Positions 11,013 through 22,680 of a stretch of 64,000 nt of DNA are shown in pieces. Position numbers and translations under genes: made by a program. This stretch comes from Dendrolimus kikuchii (taxonomy: Eukaryota > Arthropoda > Insecta > Lepidoptera > Lasiocampidae), in assembly GCA_019925095.2 (NCBI GenBank), contig CM034411.1, forward strand, positions 6,425,501 through 6,489,500, read 5' to 3'. How positions within the stretch are numbered: the first letter of the stretch is position 1; each line of letters opens with the position of its first letter. The notes below the pieces were generated by a model. The model made no database searches. It saw only the letters and a list, made by a program, of their open reading frames with translations, and was not told where the DNA came from.

Positions 11013-13290
11013 TGATTGGTGTTACCCCTACTTCCCCCTGTGGCTCCTGCGGTTGCGGCTGCGTCTGGGCTGGCTTGCCCGTCGCGGCGTTGTCCTTTTT
11101 CGATCTTCTCCTGGTGGGCTGCTGCCTGCACGGCCCGCCGCCCAGTTGGTGGTTCGCCGGCCTGCCCGCCGCTTCGCACACGCTGCAATGCGGCGCGGCG
11201 GTGCAGGGACCGGTGACCAAATGCCCCGATTGACCGCAGCGGTAACAGAGTTTGCTGCGGTCTACCTCCGAGGTGCATTTCGCTGCCACGTGGTGGAGTT
11301 CGAGGCAGCGATAGCACCTTGGGGCCCTGGGCGGCAGTGGCTTCACTATGGCTGAAGCCCAGCCCACCAGGAGCTTTGTACCCTCCAATTTCTTCGCGAC
11401 TACGATTGGGCAGGCCACGGTTGTAGAGCCCAGGCCATCCGGGCCGGTGCGGATTGCGTTTGGCCGGATCTGCTCGGCCGGGCATCCCGCAACCTGCGCA
11501 ATGGCAGCCGCGACTTCCTCCGGTGTTGTATAGTCATCCAGGCCCGAGACCCGCAGACTTACGGTCCTTTCGGGCCTGGAGATCTTCACATCCTCGGCAT
11601 TGAGGACGCCTCTCAGCCGCTCGGCGAGCGCGTCTGCCTTAGGGGCGCTGTCAGCGCCCGGCAGAATAAGCATGCGCGCCCCCGTGCGTGCCGTCTTAAT
11701 TCTGACGCCGCCCTCAATGCCGAGGTCGGCCAGTTTTATGTTGGCTTTTGCCGTGGCCAGGAGGCTCTCATAAGACACGCCTCGGTCCCCAGCACCTGGC
11801 AATAGTGTCAGTACCACAGCTGAGGACCTCGGTGGTCTTAGTCTTGGAGCCTTCCTGGTCGCCTTTTTTCCGGCTTCAGGTTTAGCCGGTGGAGGAGGGG
11901 GGGGTGGGGGAGGCGGTTGGGTCGTGGTGGTATTGCCTTGCCGCTTTCTCCCCTTTCCGCCCCTTTTCTTCTTCTTTTGGTGCTCTTGTTGAGCCTCTTT
12001 TCCCGCTTGTTTGGCCGGTCTGGCTTGGGTCACCTGGGCCGGCGCTGCTTTTTTAGGCTTGCGCCTGGCCACAGTTGACCATCCCTCTTCGGCGACCGGT
12101 GCAGCCGAGGGGGCCAGACTGGTACGCGGCAGCGGCATTGGAGCGCTCGCTACTTCTGCGGCGGTTTCAGTGCTTCTCCTGGGGGAGGGCACTAATGGAG
12201 GGAACTCTTTTGCCGGGGACCCTGCTAGTGTGTTCGGGGTCGGCGGAGTTCTCAGCGCGAAAGGAGGGGGTGTGGGCCTAGTTGAAAAGGCCGGCCTTGG
12301 AGATAGTGCCGGCTGAACTGGGCGTACCCTCTCCTCCAGGGCCGCGAACCTATTCTCTATTAAGAGAAGGATGCTGTTAAGGTTCGCGGCCTGCGGCTCG
12401 ACGCGCGGAGGCGTCTGTTGGGGTGGTGGGGCTGGCCGCGGCATTGTGAGCTCAGAGCGAATGCTCACTAGCTCCTGCCGCAGGTCAGCTATCTCGGCCT
12501 CCATGCGGCTATTAGCCGCACGGAGCAGGGCGACCTCCTGAGTGGCGGTGCGGTCCAGGAGCTCTTCCGATGCCTCCTGCATGGCCGCTGCCGCCTCCTT
12601 CAGGGCTTTCTGAAGGGTCCCTTTTAGACCCTTCGAAACTTTGGCCACCCCGGCCACCACCGCCAACGAGTCGCTTATTTGGGCTTTGAGGCCCTGCGCG
12701 TGTTCGGCGCGTGCTTCAGGAGGGGCTTGGCTTGAGGGAGCGGTTCCGGTTCTAAACCGCCTCGCTCTTGTACAGGCCATCGACTGAGCCCTCTCTAGGA
12801 TGTCCTTTTCGGACATGACCTCGACCTCCGCTCTGTGAGCGTCGACCAAAGCTTGTTTGGCTTTGGCCAAGCCTACGTACTCCCCAGTTGTTGGGGGGCG
12901 ACCTCTGCCTCTCTTGGCATCAGTCGCCTTGGGGAGTTTGCGGGGGGTTTCGGTGCCCCTATCTTCTTCCTCACTGGACGCGGATGTTAAGTCCAGTGAT
13001 CTCGGGCGCGGTGCAGTTTTGGACCTCGCGCCCCTTCCCTTCCTACTCGGAGTTCCAGGTTGGGTTGATGCAACCGAATGGAACTCTGAGTCAGAACCAG
13101 AGTTCTTCTCGCCACGGATGGTCACGTTTTCTTCTTTTTTGCCCTTCTCGGGTCTCCTCCTTACTCTATCTACGCCCGTCTCAGGCTCAGCGTCATCTCC
13201 GCCCGTCACAGGCACTGCGTCAACTCCGCCCGTCGCAGGCACTTTAACGTCGGTTTTGGTTTTTAGGTACTTCTGCATTTTTGTTCCCAC
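10996..13290 (-). CDS. LINE ORF1: gag-like nucleic-acid-binding protein
   Basis: This 764-residue protein is expected to bind element RNA and form the ribonucleoprotein. The N-terminal half is charged and low-complexity (Lys, Glu, Arg), followed by a region around 230-290 rich in Ala, Glu and Leu that could form a coiled coil, then a basic stretch and a proline run near residue 470. A folded domain at about 490-650 precedes three zinc knuckles at 659-721: CYRCLELHHVAAKC, CYRCGQSGHLVTGPC and a longer third one ending GGGPC. This triple-knuckle end is usual for R1-clade ORF1. The start at 13290 is the first Met of the open frame, with about 400 bp of likely 5' UTR upstream. The last 17 nt overlap the start of ORF2. 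Confidence 0.9.
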   Translation of the reverse strand: MGTKMQKYLKTKTDVKVPATGGVDAVPVTGGDDAEPETGVDRVRRRPEKGKKEENVTIRGEKNSGSDSEFHSVASTQPGTPSRKGRGARSKTAPRPRSLDLTSASSEEEDRGTETPRKLPKATDAKRGRGRPPTTGEYVGLAKAKQALVDAHRAEVEVMSEKDILERAQSMACTRARRFRTGTAPSSQAPPEARAEHAQGLKAQISDSLAVVAGVAKVSKGLKGTLQKALKEAAAAMQEASEELLDRTATQEVALLRAANSRMEAEIADLRQELVSIRSELTMPRPAPPPQQTPPRVEPQAANLNSILLLIENRFAALEERVRPVQPALSPRPAFSTRPTPPPFALRTPPTPNTLAGSPAKEFPPLVPSPRRSTETAAEVASAPMPLPRTSLAPSAAPVAEEGWSTVARRKPKKAAPAQVTQARPAKQAGKEAQQEHQKKKKRGGKGRKRQGNTTTTQPPPPPPPPPPAKPEAGKKATRKAPRLRPPRSSAVVLTLLPGAGDRGVSYESLLATAKANIKLADLGIEGGVRIKTARTGARMLILPGADSAPKADALAERLRGVLNAEDVKISRPERTVSLRVSGLDDYTTPEEVAAAIAQVAGCPAEQIRPNAIRTGPDGLGSTTVACPIVVAKKLEGTKLLVGWASAIVKPLPPRAPRCYRCLELHHVAAKCTSEVDRSKLCYRCGQSGHLVTGPCTAAPHCSVCEAAGRPANHQLGGGPCRQQPTRRRSKKDNAATGKPAQTQPQPQEPQGEVGVTPINGPHP

Positions 13291-13705
13291 GAGTATTTAT
13301 CTTTGTATCGTCTTAAATTGGGTGGTCCGCAGTAACGGCCGGGTTTACCCCCCCGACCTCAAAGCCTCTCGCCCTGCGCCGCAGCTTAGGCATTAGGGGA
13401 TTTTTTATTGAGGTGCTCATCCTCTTGGGCCAGCCGGTCAAGGCAAGCCCCGCGGTTCCGCGCGGCCGCGAGACGTGACCACTGCGCCGCGCGGGTAACG
13501 CTCGGCGGTAGTGCGCAGTGGCGTGACTCTCGCCCCGCCACTGCGCCCGCCGCCACTGCAACTTCGGAAGGGAGGGGTGCTTGGGAGGGAACCATTTTTT
13601 GGAAGGAAGGGAAGGAATACCAGGATTTGGAGTGGATAGGTGGGACACCACTGTCACGGAGTGAAGGGGGGAATGTGACAGTGGCGGCTCGGGGCCCCGA
13701 ACTAT

Positions 13706-14560
13706 GTTTTTATTTAGCCATATTTGCACTTATATCGAAGTAATGTCCAAAATCAACCGATGGTAAGGCAAGTGAATGAATAGTAAGATCTAGGAAACGA
13801 CCATTAGATATTATAGTAGATACCGTACATAGAAAAATCATGGTATGCATATAAGATATAATGTGATAGTTTGTAATAAAATTGATACTTATTACACTCG
13901 CGTTAAGTACTAAAATTGTTTAGCAATTTTTTAAAGGATTTGTCACACTTCGATTGATTGACTAGACTGATATAGTATGGCTAATTATTCGCAATAACAT
14001 AATCTATTAATAATAATTATAATTATTTTATATGACATATACAAATCGTTTTCATCTACAATTAAAAACATATAAGTTAAAAAAAAATTGTTAGAAAGCA
14101 TTTTTGACATTGAACTGTGTGTGTGGATAGGGCTGTGAAAATATTACTTGAAATGAAAAAGTGGTAATAACTTTACTCTCATTTTGTTGTGTACCTAAAA
14201 AATATCGATACCTTACCTGGTACGTGACATCACATCACTAGGAAATTGTCATCTCGACCTTTCACGAACTATGCCTACATTTAGGATTGAGAAGCTTTTG
14301 ATAGTTAAATTTATTACTTAGAGATTGTTATTTTCTAGTATTCGTAAGTAAACAAATAAAAAAAAATAGTAAACAACGTTTGTGCGAGAAGGCTTATTAC
14401 ACGACGAAAGATTTTTAAGACGACCGGCGCACTAAATGTGTATAAGTCGAGCTCATTCAATAATCATTTATATAAATTACTTTGTTAAAGCCTGTATTAG
14501 TATAAACTATATTAAAAAAAGACGAATAAAAAAAAATGAAGATTTTTTTTATTTATTTTT
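13706..14560. other. AT-rich stretch without recognised gene
   Basis: No coding signal or confident repeat is seen between the LINE 5' end and the family A repeat. Confidence 0.5.
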
Positions 14561-14566
14561 TATTGC

Positions 14567-14870
14567 AGGAGATCAGCAGACAGGCAAATGGCCCACTTGA
14601 TGGAAAACGGTTACCATCGCCTATGGACATTTGCAACACCAAAGGTGCTACAAATGCGCTGCTACCCTCTTAAGGGAAACTGGAACCTGGTCACTAATGC
14701 CGGAACACAACTCGACGGTTGTTATGGCAACATACTTTAGACCAGAGGTGGTAGCCATCCAGTCGGGTAAATGCCCTACCATCTTGCTGTGGGTTGTTAA
14801 GTCGCCTCTTACGACAGGCCGCCCGGCCGCAGGAAATTGTATTCTTTCTCCGTTCCTGCACGGATGATAG
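14567..14870 (+). repeat. Interspersed repeat family A, copy 1
   Basis: This starts at GCAGGAGATCAGCAGACAGG after a T-rich run and ends near TTTCTCCGTTCCTGCACGGA. Nearly the same sequence is at 39693-39978 (plus) and 43962-44268 (minus), with fragments at 46069-46200, 47572-47690, 50632-50712 and 52095-52350. It contains short ORFs in both strands that recur in each copy, so those ORFs are repeat-derived rather than genes. The element type is not identified. Confidence 0.8.
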
Positions 14871-15149
14871 ATATGAATGAATGACGACACTTTATTGTTC
14901 ACCAACATTGATTAACAATTATTATTGTTTTATCAAGGTTCACCAAAAATTAAAACTATGTTCTTAAAAACTAGGTACAATAAATATTGAATAAAGGGCG
15001 GCCTTGTCGCTTAAAGCGATCTCTTCCAGGCAACCCCCTAAACTAAGCGACCTATTAACACAATGAAATGCCAGTGACGGTGACGACCATAATAATATGA
15101 AATATTCAGAACATAGATAAATAAACGATAGACTTTATATACTATACAA

Positions 15150-15720
15150 ATATGTATATCACAAGCACTGTTAGACCTGAGAGGTCCAAAAATAATTATT
15201 AACCATGACTTTAAAATATGACACTGATTTAGCTTGTCTAATGATGAGTGGCAGTAAGTTCCATAAAAGGACAGCCTGTACTGTGAAGGAGTTATCAAAG
15301 AAGGATGAAGGTGTACAAGTGTCATTAAGGAGAGATTATTATTAGAGCGCAAATAATGAGAGAGATGAGAGAGCGCAAGGAATAAGAAACATGTAGGAAA
15401 TTAAAACGTTCTTTTAAATAAGGAGGAGTACGAGGATTAAAAAGAACATTGTACAAAAGGGAGAGTAAGTAAACATTCCGGTGAAGGCGAATAGACAACG
15501 ACTAAGCTTCTTACGATATTCGGAAACATGGTTATACTTATGCAACTGAAATATGAACCGTATACGTTTTGAAGTCGATCAAGCTTGTTCAGTTGTTCTT
15601 GTATTAAGTCAATATAACTGACTGGCATCAGCATAATTAAGTATGGATGGTAACAGAAATTCAGCAAGCATAACTTTAGTAAGAGTAATATGTTGTTGGG
15701 GAGATCGTTTCGCTGCTTCT
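15150..15720 (-). pseudogene. Degenerate LINE reverse-transcriptase 3' part (Jockey/CR1-like)
   Basis: The minus strand, across several frames, reads pieces typical of the C-terminal end of insect non-LTR ORF2: FLLPSILNYADAS, then RKKLSRCLFAFTG, NPRTPPYLKERFNFL and SFTVQAVLLWNLLPLIIRQA. Stops and frameshifts break it. Sequence at 14930-15060, with the AAGCGATCTCTTCCAGGCAA block, looks like its 3' tail; related tails are near 18430-18560 and 45170-45250. Confidence 0.75.
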
Positions 15721-16917
15721 TCTCGTATAACAGTTATTAAAATTGCTTTGGAATGGTGGTCTCACTTTCGATAAATAATCTATATGATTCCATTTTGAAA
15801 TAGATAGATTCACTTTCACTTATTATGTAAAAAAAATCTATTGTAATTTTTAAAAAGTTTGTTTAGATATTTTATGTTCCTTTCTCAAGGCTATAAAATT
15901 ACGTATCTTAAATTTCCATTCTGGTATGATGTTACTATATTGCGAGTAATCAGCCATGCCTTGGTTGATATGAATAATATGTGATACTGGCTTTTAGGCA
16001 CAACAATATTTGTTTATATTGAAAGTTAACTTTACCCCTTTCTGTGTCATTAAAATATTATTTTAACGTTTTATTAGTTTCCGAAATACCTTAAAATAAA
16101 CCGTTTTCAATCTTTAATTAATTTTTGAAAATTCATTTCGAGGATTTGCTCATCGTTTTTATATTTTAGTTATAATGTTAAAAAAATATATTTCGGAATA
16201 AATGTGTTTGATATTTTTCTTAAGGTTTTTTTTGGAGCCATACGCAACGTCGATACAATTTTTGGTTGCTGACCCTTTTCTTTGTTAAATTGATGTGACG
16301 TAAAAACCATTAAAATTCAATACTCGGTTTGTCAGAAAGTACACTTTTTGGTATACAAAACTGAATAAATATTATTTTTTGTATTGTTTTGTTAACAGTC
16401 TTAAACATTCATATTGACAGCTAATGCGCCCTATATGGCCGACCCTAGTGTTGTCAATTTAAAAATTAATAGATGCGTTCAAAGAACGCCACAAGTTCTT
16501 TATGCTTTATCCAACTGCGTTCTACAATATTTATTACGATACATTGCAATAATATTAAATAAATAAATATAAACTCTCTTTATTGTTCCGTTTCTTTAGA
16601 TATACTAATATTATTCATATGAATCAATATTTAAGGAAAGTGTATTTTGCTACTCATTTTGTACTAAAGTCGTAGACGACAGAAGTCCAACTTATTTTGA
16701 CTTTATAACCTTTTAGATAGCTTACTTAGCCTTTATTGCTTCGGTAAAATGTTACATTGTAGGACTAATATGTAAGAAATAACATGTAAGTAGGTAAAAT
16801 TATAATATGCCTGCCACATATCGGCCATGGCTTGGCCATAGTGTATAAGCTTTTCCAACAGATGTTGTCATGGAAATCTTATTGATGATTCTATATTATG
16901 TATGTAAAATGTTATAA

Positions 16918-17066
16918 GTCGTGTGAAGAAGGTTTGCCGATGGCAACCCCTACCGCCTCCCACAACCGCGACCGGCGGTCGTCTAGTCTTAGTGCTACAA
17001 GACAAGTCCCGGTCCCAGTCGTAGGAAGCGGGAGGGGCGACCATCGGCAAACTTTCTGCGCACGTC
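16918..17066. repeat. Imperfect palindromic element
   Basis: The left arm contains AGGTTTGCCGATGGCAACCC and the reverse-complemented right arm AAGTTTGCCGATGGTCGCCC; similarity runs about 58 bp around a short GC-richer centre. The whole could fold as a long hairpin and is probably a small foldback or MITE element. ORFs on both strands here are by-products of the symmetry. Confidence 0.65.
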
Positions 17067-17160
17067 ATATACGAATTAATCACATCATTATTATTCATAA
17101 TTTAATGGCTGTAATAAAAGTGTGATTGACGGCTCTATTTAGAAAAGATCTCTGTAGACT

Positions 17161-17578
17161 GGGGCTCATTTATAAGTTACGTCACACGTTAAGGGGGGCG
17201 GTGTTGACGAAGTGTGACATTGTGTGACACGGGGTGGGAGGAGTCCTACATTTCGTTACGTCACATTTCAAAATAAAATATATGTAAGCCTTAAGACACG
17301 AAATTTGAACTATTAATGAAACATGCAAAATATTTCTAACTCTATCTGTATAAGCATAGTGCGAAATTTTAAAAAAGAATAAAAAATTAAACTCAAACTA
17401 ATTACGGAACTACTGCTTTAATTTAATAATTTCTTGATGTACAATTGCAAAATATGTGATGTGGCATTAGGGAGGGAGGAGTCTCACGAATGTGACCAGC
17501 TGTGACAAGGACGGGGGAGACGGGGGGAGGTATATAAATCATAAAATTCGTGTCACGTAATTTGTGAATGGCCCCTTA
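17161..17578. mobile_element. MITE-like element with terminal inverted repeats
   Basis: The left end GGGGCTCATTTATAAGTTAC and the reverse complement of the right end GGGGCCATTCACAAATTACG match for about 27 bp. Inside are repeated TGTGAC and GGGGGAG-type blocks but no ORF. The length of about 420 bp and the termini suit a non-autonomous DNA transposon. Confidence 0.7.
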
Positions 17579-18778
17579 GGCGGTTTTTTATACGTAACAG
17601 ATTATTGCGTTGCCATTTGCAAATGATTAAAAGAGACCATAGAAGAAGGATACTAGGAATGGTAATTGCTAAAAAACGTTACTCTTAACTTTCATAAATT
17701 CTATATGAGTTGGTGCCACAGGCAGTTGCTTTCTTAATAATTTACGTTCTATTATCTATCTATAACATATTTTTTTAACCATATTAGTCAAAAAATAAAA
17801 TAATTAATTTCTATTCAATTTTAACTAATTAATCTAAAAAAATATGTTCTAAATAATAAAATGCTAAAATTCTTGAAAATTATAACATGGATTGCCATCT
17901 TGTGAGGTATGTTAATGAAGCTTCCCAGAGTGACTTTTACTGGGGATTTTCATTCCTAGTGTTACCTTTTCTACGACGCCAACTATACAAAATTCGTGAC
18001 ATAAAAATACATCGTTTTATCATCATACTATTGACTTTAATATATTTTAAAAATGTCACTGATTCTACTATTCCGATGTAAGTAAAACCTCTGATGCCTA
18101 AATCGGCCAAGGTTAGCACAGACTATTCAAATAAACATGTCTAATAGCATAGAAGACAAAATAAAGAATGACATATTGCCCAATAACAAACGTAACTAGT
18201 ACACACTGTTGCGACAGAGGTAGCACCACCAGCACATTCTTATTTTGAAATAAAATCTTAACACTTTAAACACATCTCCACAAGACCGGTCTATACGGTA
18301 ATGCTTAGTGTTGCCATTCAAAGATATAATGACGCCAATCTTTTGAGGACGTTCCAACCTGACAGCGGTCTGGCACTATATTTTCTAGTTTAATTTATAA
18401 ATAGATATATAATAAATACTTTATTGCAGATCCAGATATACAATTACAAAAACAAGCCATATTTACAATACCTTCTAGGCCCGATAGGCGGTCTTATCGA
18501 TTAAAGCCTCTTCCAAGCCATTTAAAGTAAAGGAAGCTAATCTGGTGATGTAGGTGGTGCAGGAAAAAGGGGCAGTATATACATAAATACTTAAATTAAT
18601 TTAAGAATTAAATATACATATACATAGTGATATATATACACACATATGAAATTATATATTTCGAAATACATACGTTATTATCAGAACAGAATCAGACTAA
18701 AAAGCGACAAATAGTGCATTATGAGTAAATTTCTGAATTTTGGCAAGGATTTGGCCTCTCAGACAGTATATAATATGT

Positions 18779-18785
18779 ATAATAA

Positions 18786-18845
<60 letters not shown>

Positions 18846-18852
18846 TTATTAT
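18779..18852. repeat. (AT)n microsatellite with inverted flanks
   Basis: A run of about 50 nt of AT dinucleotides is bounded by ATAATAAACTAC on the left and its reverse complement GTAGTTTATTAT on the right, so the entire block is a palindrome. Confidence 0.85.
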
Positions 18853-18879
18853 TTAAAACATATTAAATAAACTTAACTT

Positions 18880-19310
18880 ATATCAGTCATAAAATAAAGT
18901 CCTAATTAGCTCCTTTTCAATTTAGTTAATTTCATGAAATTGGAACGGAAGTGCTAATTAAGGCATATGACTAATTTAAGTTTAAAAACTGTATTTTAAA
19001 TAATGAGAGGTAGATTAAGTTGTAATTGAAAAAGGAACTAATTTAAGCTTTCAATTTATAACTGATATAAGTTTAATAAATATGTTTTCAATAATTAAAA
19101 CTTCCTTGAGAGCTTTAATTTGAAATTTTCTATAAAATACAAGAACGGACTGGTGGTGCTACCTACTACGCAGGAGTGTGTTATGAGTTTCTTGAGTCTT
19201 TTATTGGGCAATTTGTCAATCTTCTTCTATAGTAAAAGTAATGCGAGAATTATCGTTTTTCCATTAACGAGCGCAGCTCTGTCAACATTGAGCTTATGTT
19301 AAGGCGCGTC
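18880..19310. repeat. Interspersed repeat, paired copy 1
   Basis: Blocks near TCAGTCATAAAATAAAGTCC at the start, and TCTATAAAATACAAGAACGG followed by a GGAGTGTG block toward the end, recur in the same order at 22230-22680. No coding content is recognised. Confidence 0.5.
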
Positions 19311-19544
19311 CAGACAGCCCTGGCTATGGCCAACGATTGGTCTTGGTTGGCCATTGTTGGCTTATGTAGACGTTTCACCGCACGTTTTGTTTGTTTGATG
19401 TTATCGTTCTCGGCTTGTTTGTATATCTTATTTATTATTTCGTCTTAATATTAATAGAAAATTAAGATTACTTTTATTAAAATCGAATACAATTCATGAA
19501 AACTTAACTTATTTGTATTGTATTCTACTCATAGTCCCTCAAGA

Positions 19545-19910
19545 CTATAACTAGAATACTGAGCCTAGATCACCGTCTTCTATGGGTAAGGTGCCCAGAA
19601 GGCTGGCTACGTTTCTTCGCTGTATCGCCATACTGATCCGTTGGCCGAAGTAAGCACCAGCCCTCTGATTACCTGAAGAGTCAATGAGTCGTTTCGATAA
19701 AGTTTGGCAGAGGCTCATGGCCTCAGGACCCTACGGTCCAAGTGTCTCGACAGCAAACGGCACAAACATATAACTTTCACTGAGGGTTGCATATTTGCGC
19801 CGCTTGAGTGATTCAGCTGTTTCCGCCGCCGAACCGGCTAATTTATACGTGTTTGGTAAATGGGATGCAGCCAACGTGTCTACGCAAGTCGCATCCCACA
19901 CCAAAGGCTT
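19545..19910 (-). pseudogene. Degenerate LINE-associated C-terminal coding fragment, copy 1
   Basis: The minus strand reads a broken ORF beginning near [12 protein letters not shown] and running through blocks resembling [18 protein letters not shown]. Invertebrate LINE ORFs commonly end in this type of module, starting with a WDxTCxDT signature; that is from memory of the family. A similar fragment is at 38262-38590, and smaller pieces lie at 20036-20110 and 38942-39075. It is a relic, not a host gene. Confidence 0.6.
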
Positions 19911-20119
19911 GCTTTTATTAATAACATATTTACATGAAACTATGTACGTAATATTACATTAAAAAAGGTTAATCTGAATATAAGTCATCATAATATTTAG
20001 ATTCAATTTCGTAACAAAATATGGATACTGTAAAGGTCCTAAATCGATTTTTGAGAATGTTCCCAAAACGCTGACCGTATTCGCGCGCTGGTGGGCATTG
20101 CTGCATTGCCCCGAGTACA

Positions 20120-22225
20120 GGTCAGCCTTTTGCTCACGTCTCTTTACTCTGCACTCACTCTCACGTCTTCTGTCAATCGAGACGTTACTTGTATGGAATT
20201 TATATCAAAATTTAACCATTAGTAGGGGAAATGAATGGTTAAACATACATAAACTTAGCATTATCGTCATTTTGTTACAGCGTTGGGCTACGCTTTTATG
20301 TATTATAATGGAAAACGGATGATTTCATATTATTCATTATATAGAATTGTCTGTCTCATTCTCGCAAGTTGATAAGAAGGCAGGAGTTATGAATTGACAG
20401 AATTGTTAAACTGTTAACAGTTTTGAGTCTTGCACAATTTATTACTTTAATATTGGTAGATACATAGATAGGCATACCGAAATGTAGGGTAGGGTTGCGA
20501 TTTCTACTACTAACTGTGGGTTTACCTCTCGAAATGTTTCACACAAAAACCGAGGAAACGAAATATAAAAGAAATTTCAATAAAACAATGAAAATTCAAT
20601 AATAGAAGGTTTACTAATTTAAGCGTATATGTGTTGTTAACATTTTTTTCTTTATGTATGGATTTTTGACCATTTATATTAGACTGACGTTTTGACCACT
20701 TTTTAAAATCTGGGATCAAAATGTTAGACTAAAAATAAAAAACGCATTAAAATCCATTTAAACCTAATTTTAGTTATGTGCAAAATTATTATAATTGAAA
20801 TGAAGGAAGACATAATAATTGATATTTAAATATATCGCGGTTTTCAAGGTAAAAGGACAAATTACTTATCAAAGAAATATAACTATGTATGGTATAATCC
20901 GCGTCAAAATAAATGGCTTATTAGTATGGCAATAGTTAACTGAAAACAGAAATCATATATATTATACTATCATATACAATATACATTTGTTATATTACAT
21001 ATTGTATAATTAAATTACATGTTGTACATCAGTAAAATAAAAAACTACAGTTGTATGTAGGAGTCCTAATTTTTCAGATATAGCTATAATGTAAGGTAAA
21101 GTTCACATTGAACTCTAAGAAAAAAAAGTTAGACAAAATAGAAAAAGCTTCTAAACCTTGAAAATTGGGATTTGGATGATAACAAAGGATAAACAACAAC
21201 AGACGGTAATATAGCTATATGGTGTAGTTGTGTTTATTTCTTTTATCACTTTCTCATATTGTTATTAATTGTAATTAGTAATTTAGCACTAGTATTAACT
21301 TAGTAATTTAACAAGTACATAATTTTCCTTATAAACTAAAACTGCTTACTTGTTAAATTACTAAGTATCTACGCGCTACATAATCTTTTCTACCATAGTA
21401 CTCCCGGCGGCTATACTCATTTCAATCAAAATTTGGTCATTTTGAAAAGTATTTTATGTGCATCTTCAATCACAAAATACCTACACGTCATAGGAAAAGA
21501 ATATTAAGATGACAGTCGCTTAGTAAAGAATGTGAAACTTAAAAGTTCCCAAATACAATAGATGGCGCCACGTGTTATTTTATTAAACACCACTTTCGAA
21601 ATTTAATTTGAAATATATTTTTTACAGAATCTAAGAATCAACCATTTAAATGTTAATACATTAATAAGTTTAATTTTAAGTTAATTCAAGTCTTAATTGA
21701 TTTAGTTTAAATATATGTTTTAAGTTACAAATAGTTTTATTTTATATCAAATTGTATATGATTTGTTTTATAATGTGATATAATAATTTATATTTAGATT
21801 TAAGTTTCATTAAATTTGCTAATTGTAAATAATTAATTAATTATGGAAATTATTTTTTTTCCGTTAAATAATAAGATGTTATATTTTATATCCAAACCCA
21901 AATGCTATAGTCTTTTGCAGTTACATTTTAAACTAAGCGTTTGTCATCGCCAGAAAGATGAGATAGCTATCGGGTTGGTACAATTTCGAAAATAAAATAG
22001 GGGGCAATTTTGTAAGAAAATTGGATTGTAAGGGAATGAGACTGAAGGCGAGTTACCTTAGAGGTGTAAAGATGTGCTTAGCTAAACCATGGAAAAAGAA
22101 ACTAAGGAAAGACAATCGTAGCTAGTAAAAAACATAAGTAGTAATAACAACTTAAAACACAGATGATACTACCAGTCCCTTCTTGTTTTTACATAAAATC
22201 TCAATTCAACCTTTCAATCAATTTC
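20120..22225. other. AT-rich stretch without recognised gene
   Basis: Only short spurious ORFs occur here. I see no exon with convincing borders and no clear repeat. Confidence 0.45.
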
Positions 22226-22229
22226 GTGT

Positions 22230-22680
22230 TATTTAAGACATAAATCAGCCATAAATAGTAAGTCCTGATTAGCTTTTCGTTAATTACATAAATTTTATGA
22301 AATTTAAAATATATTACTTACTATATTATTGTTTTAAGAATTTCATAAAAGGGTTTGAAGGGCATTTTCTAATGCCCTTCTGTTGTAGTCTGGTCTATTT
22401 TTATATACCAGGCAACGTGTATATTTTGAGAGAGAAAAAGCTACTAGCTCTTTCTCTTTCTCTCTCTCGCTCTCAGCTCTTTTTCAATTTCATAGATTTC
22501 AAGATATTGAAAAGGAACCCCTAATTAGGACTTTCTTTATATAATGACACGTCGATTGGTTTTAATTGAGATTGTCTATAAAAATAAGAACGGACTATTA
22601 GCGCCATCTGTGATTGGAGAGTGTGATACGTGTTAAGTTTTTGGATGGAGGATTATCATTCTTTAGTATTCATGTTCTAT
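22230..22680. repeat. Interspersed repeat, paired copy 2
   Basis: This resembles 18880-19310: it shares AAATCAGCCATAAATAGTAA-like sequence at the start and TCTATAAAAATAAGAACGGA with the following GGAGAGTGTG block. It also holds a short pyrimidine run (CTCTTTCTCTTTCTCTCTCT) near 22447. Confidence 0.5.

Larger units (their letters stand above)
7458..13705 (-). mobile_element. Full-length R1-clade LINE (non-LTR retrotransposon)
   Basis: This is a GC-rich block of about 6.2 kb inside AT-rich DNA, read on the minus strand. It has a 5' UTR of about 400 bp, ORF1 (10996-13290), ORF2 (7833-11012, overlapping ORF1 by 17 nt), a 3' UTR of about 370 bp and a terminal A run, seen as T12 on the plus strand near 7459-7470. 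The two-ORF layout, the three zinc knuckles at the end of ORF1, the APE-type endonuclease plus reverse transcriptase in ORF2 and the C-terminal CCHC are all typical of the R1 clade (R1, TRAS, SART and relatives). The surroundings are neither rDNA nor telomeric TTAGG repeats, so this is not a classical R1 or TRAS/SART insertion site. I could not identify a target site duplication, so the 5' limit is approximate. No frameshift or stop breaks either ORF, suggesting a recent insertion. Confidence 0.88.

Noticed and set aside
14631..14867. Short ORFs resembling a conserved small protein at 14.6, 39.8 and 44 kb
   Set aside because: All lie inside copies of interspersed repeat family A, so their similarity comes from the repeat.
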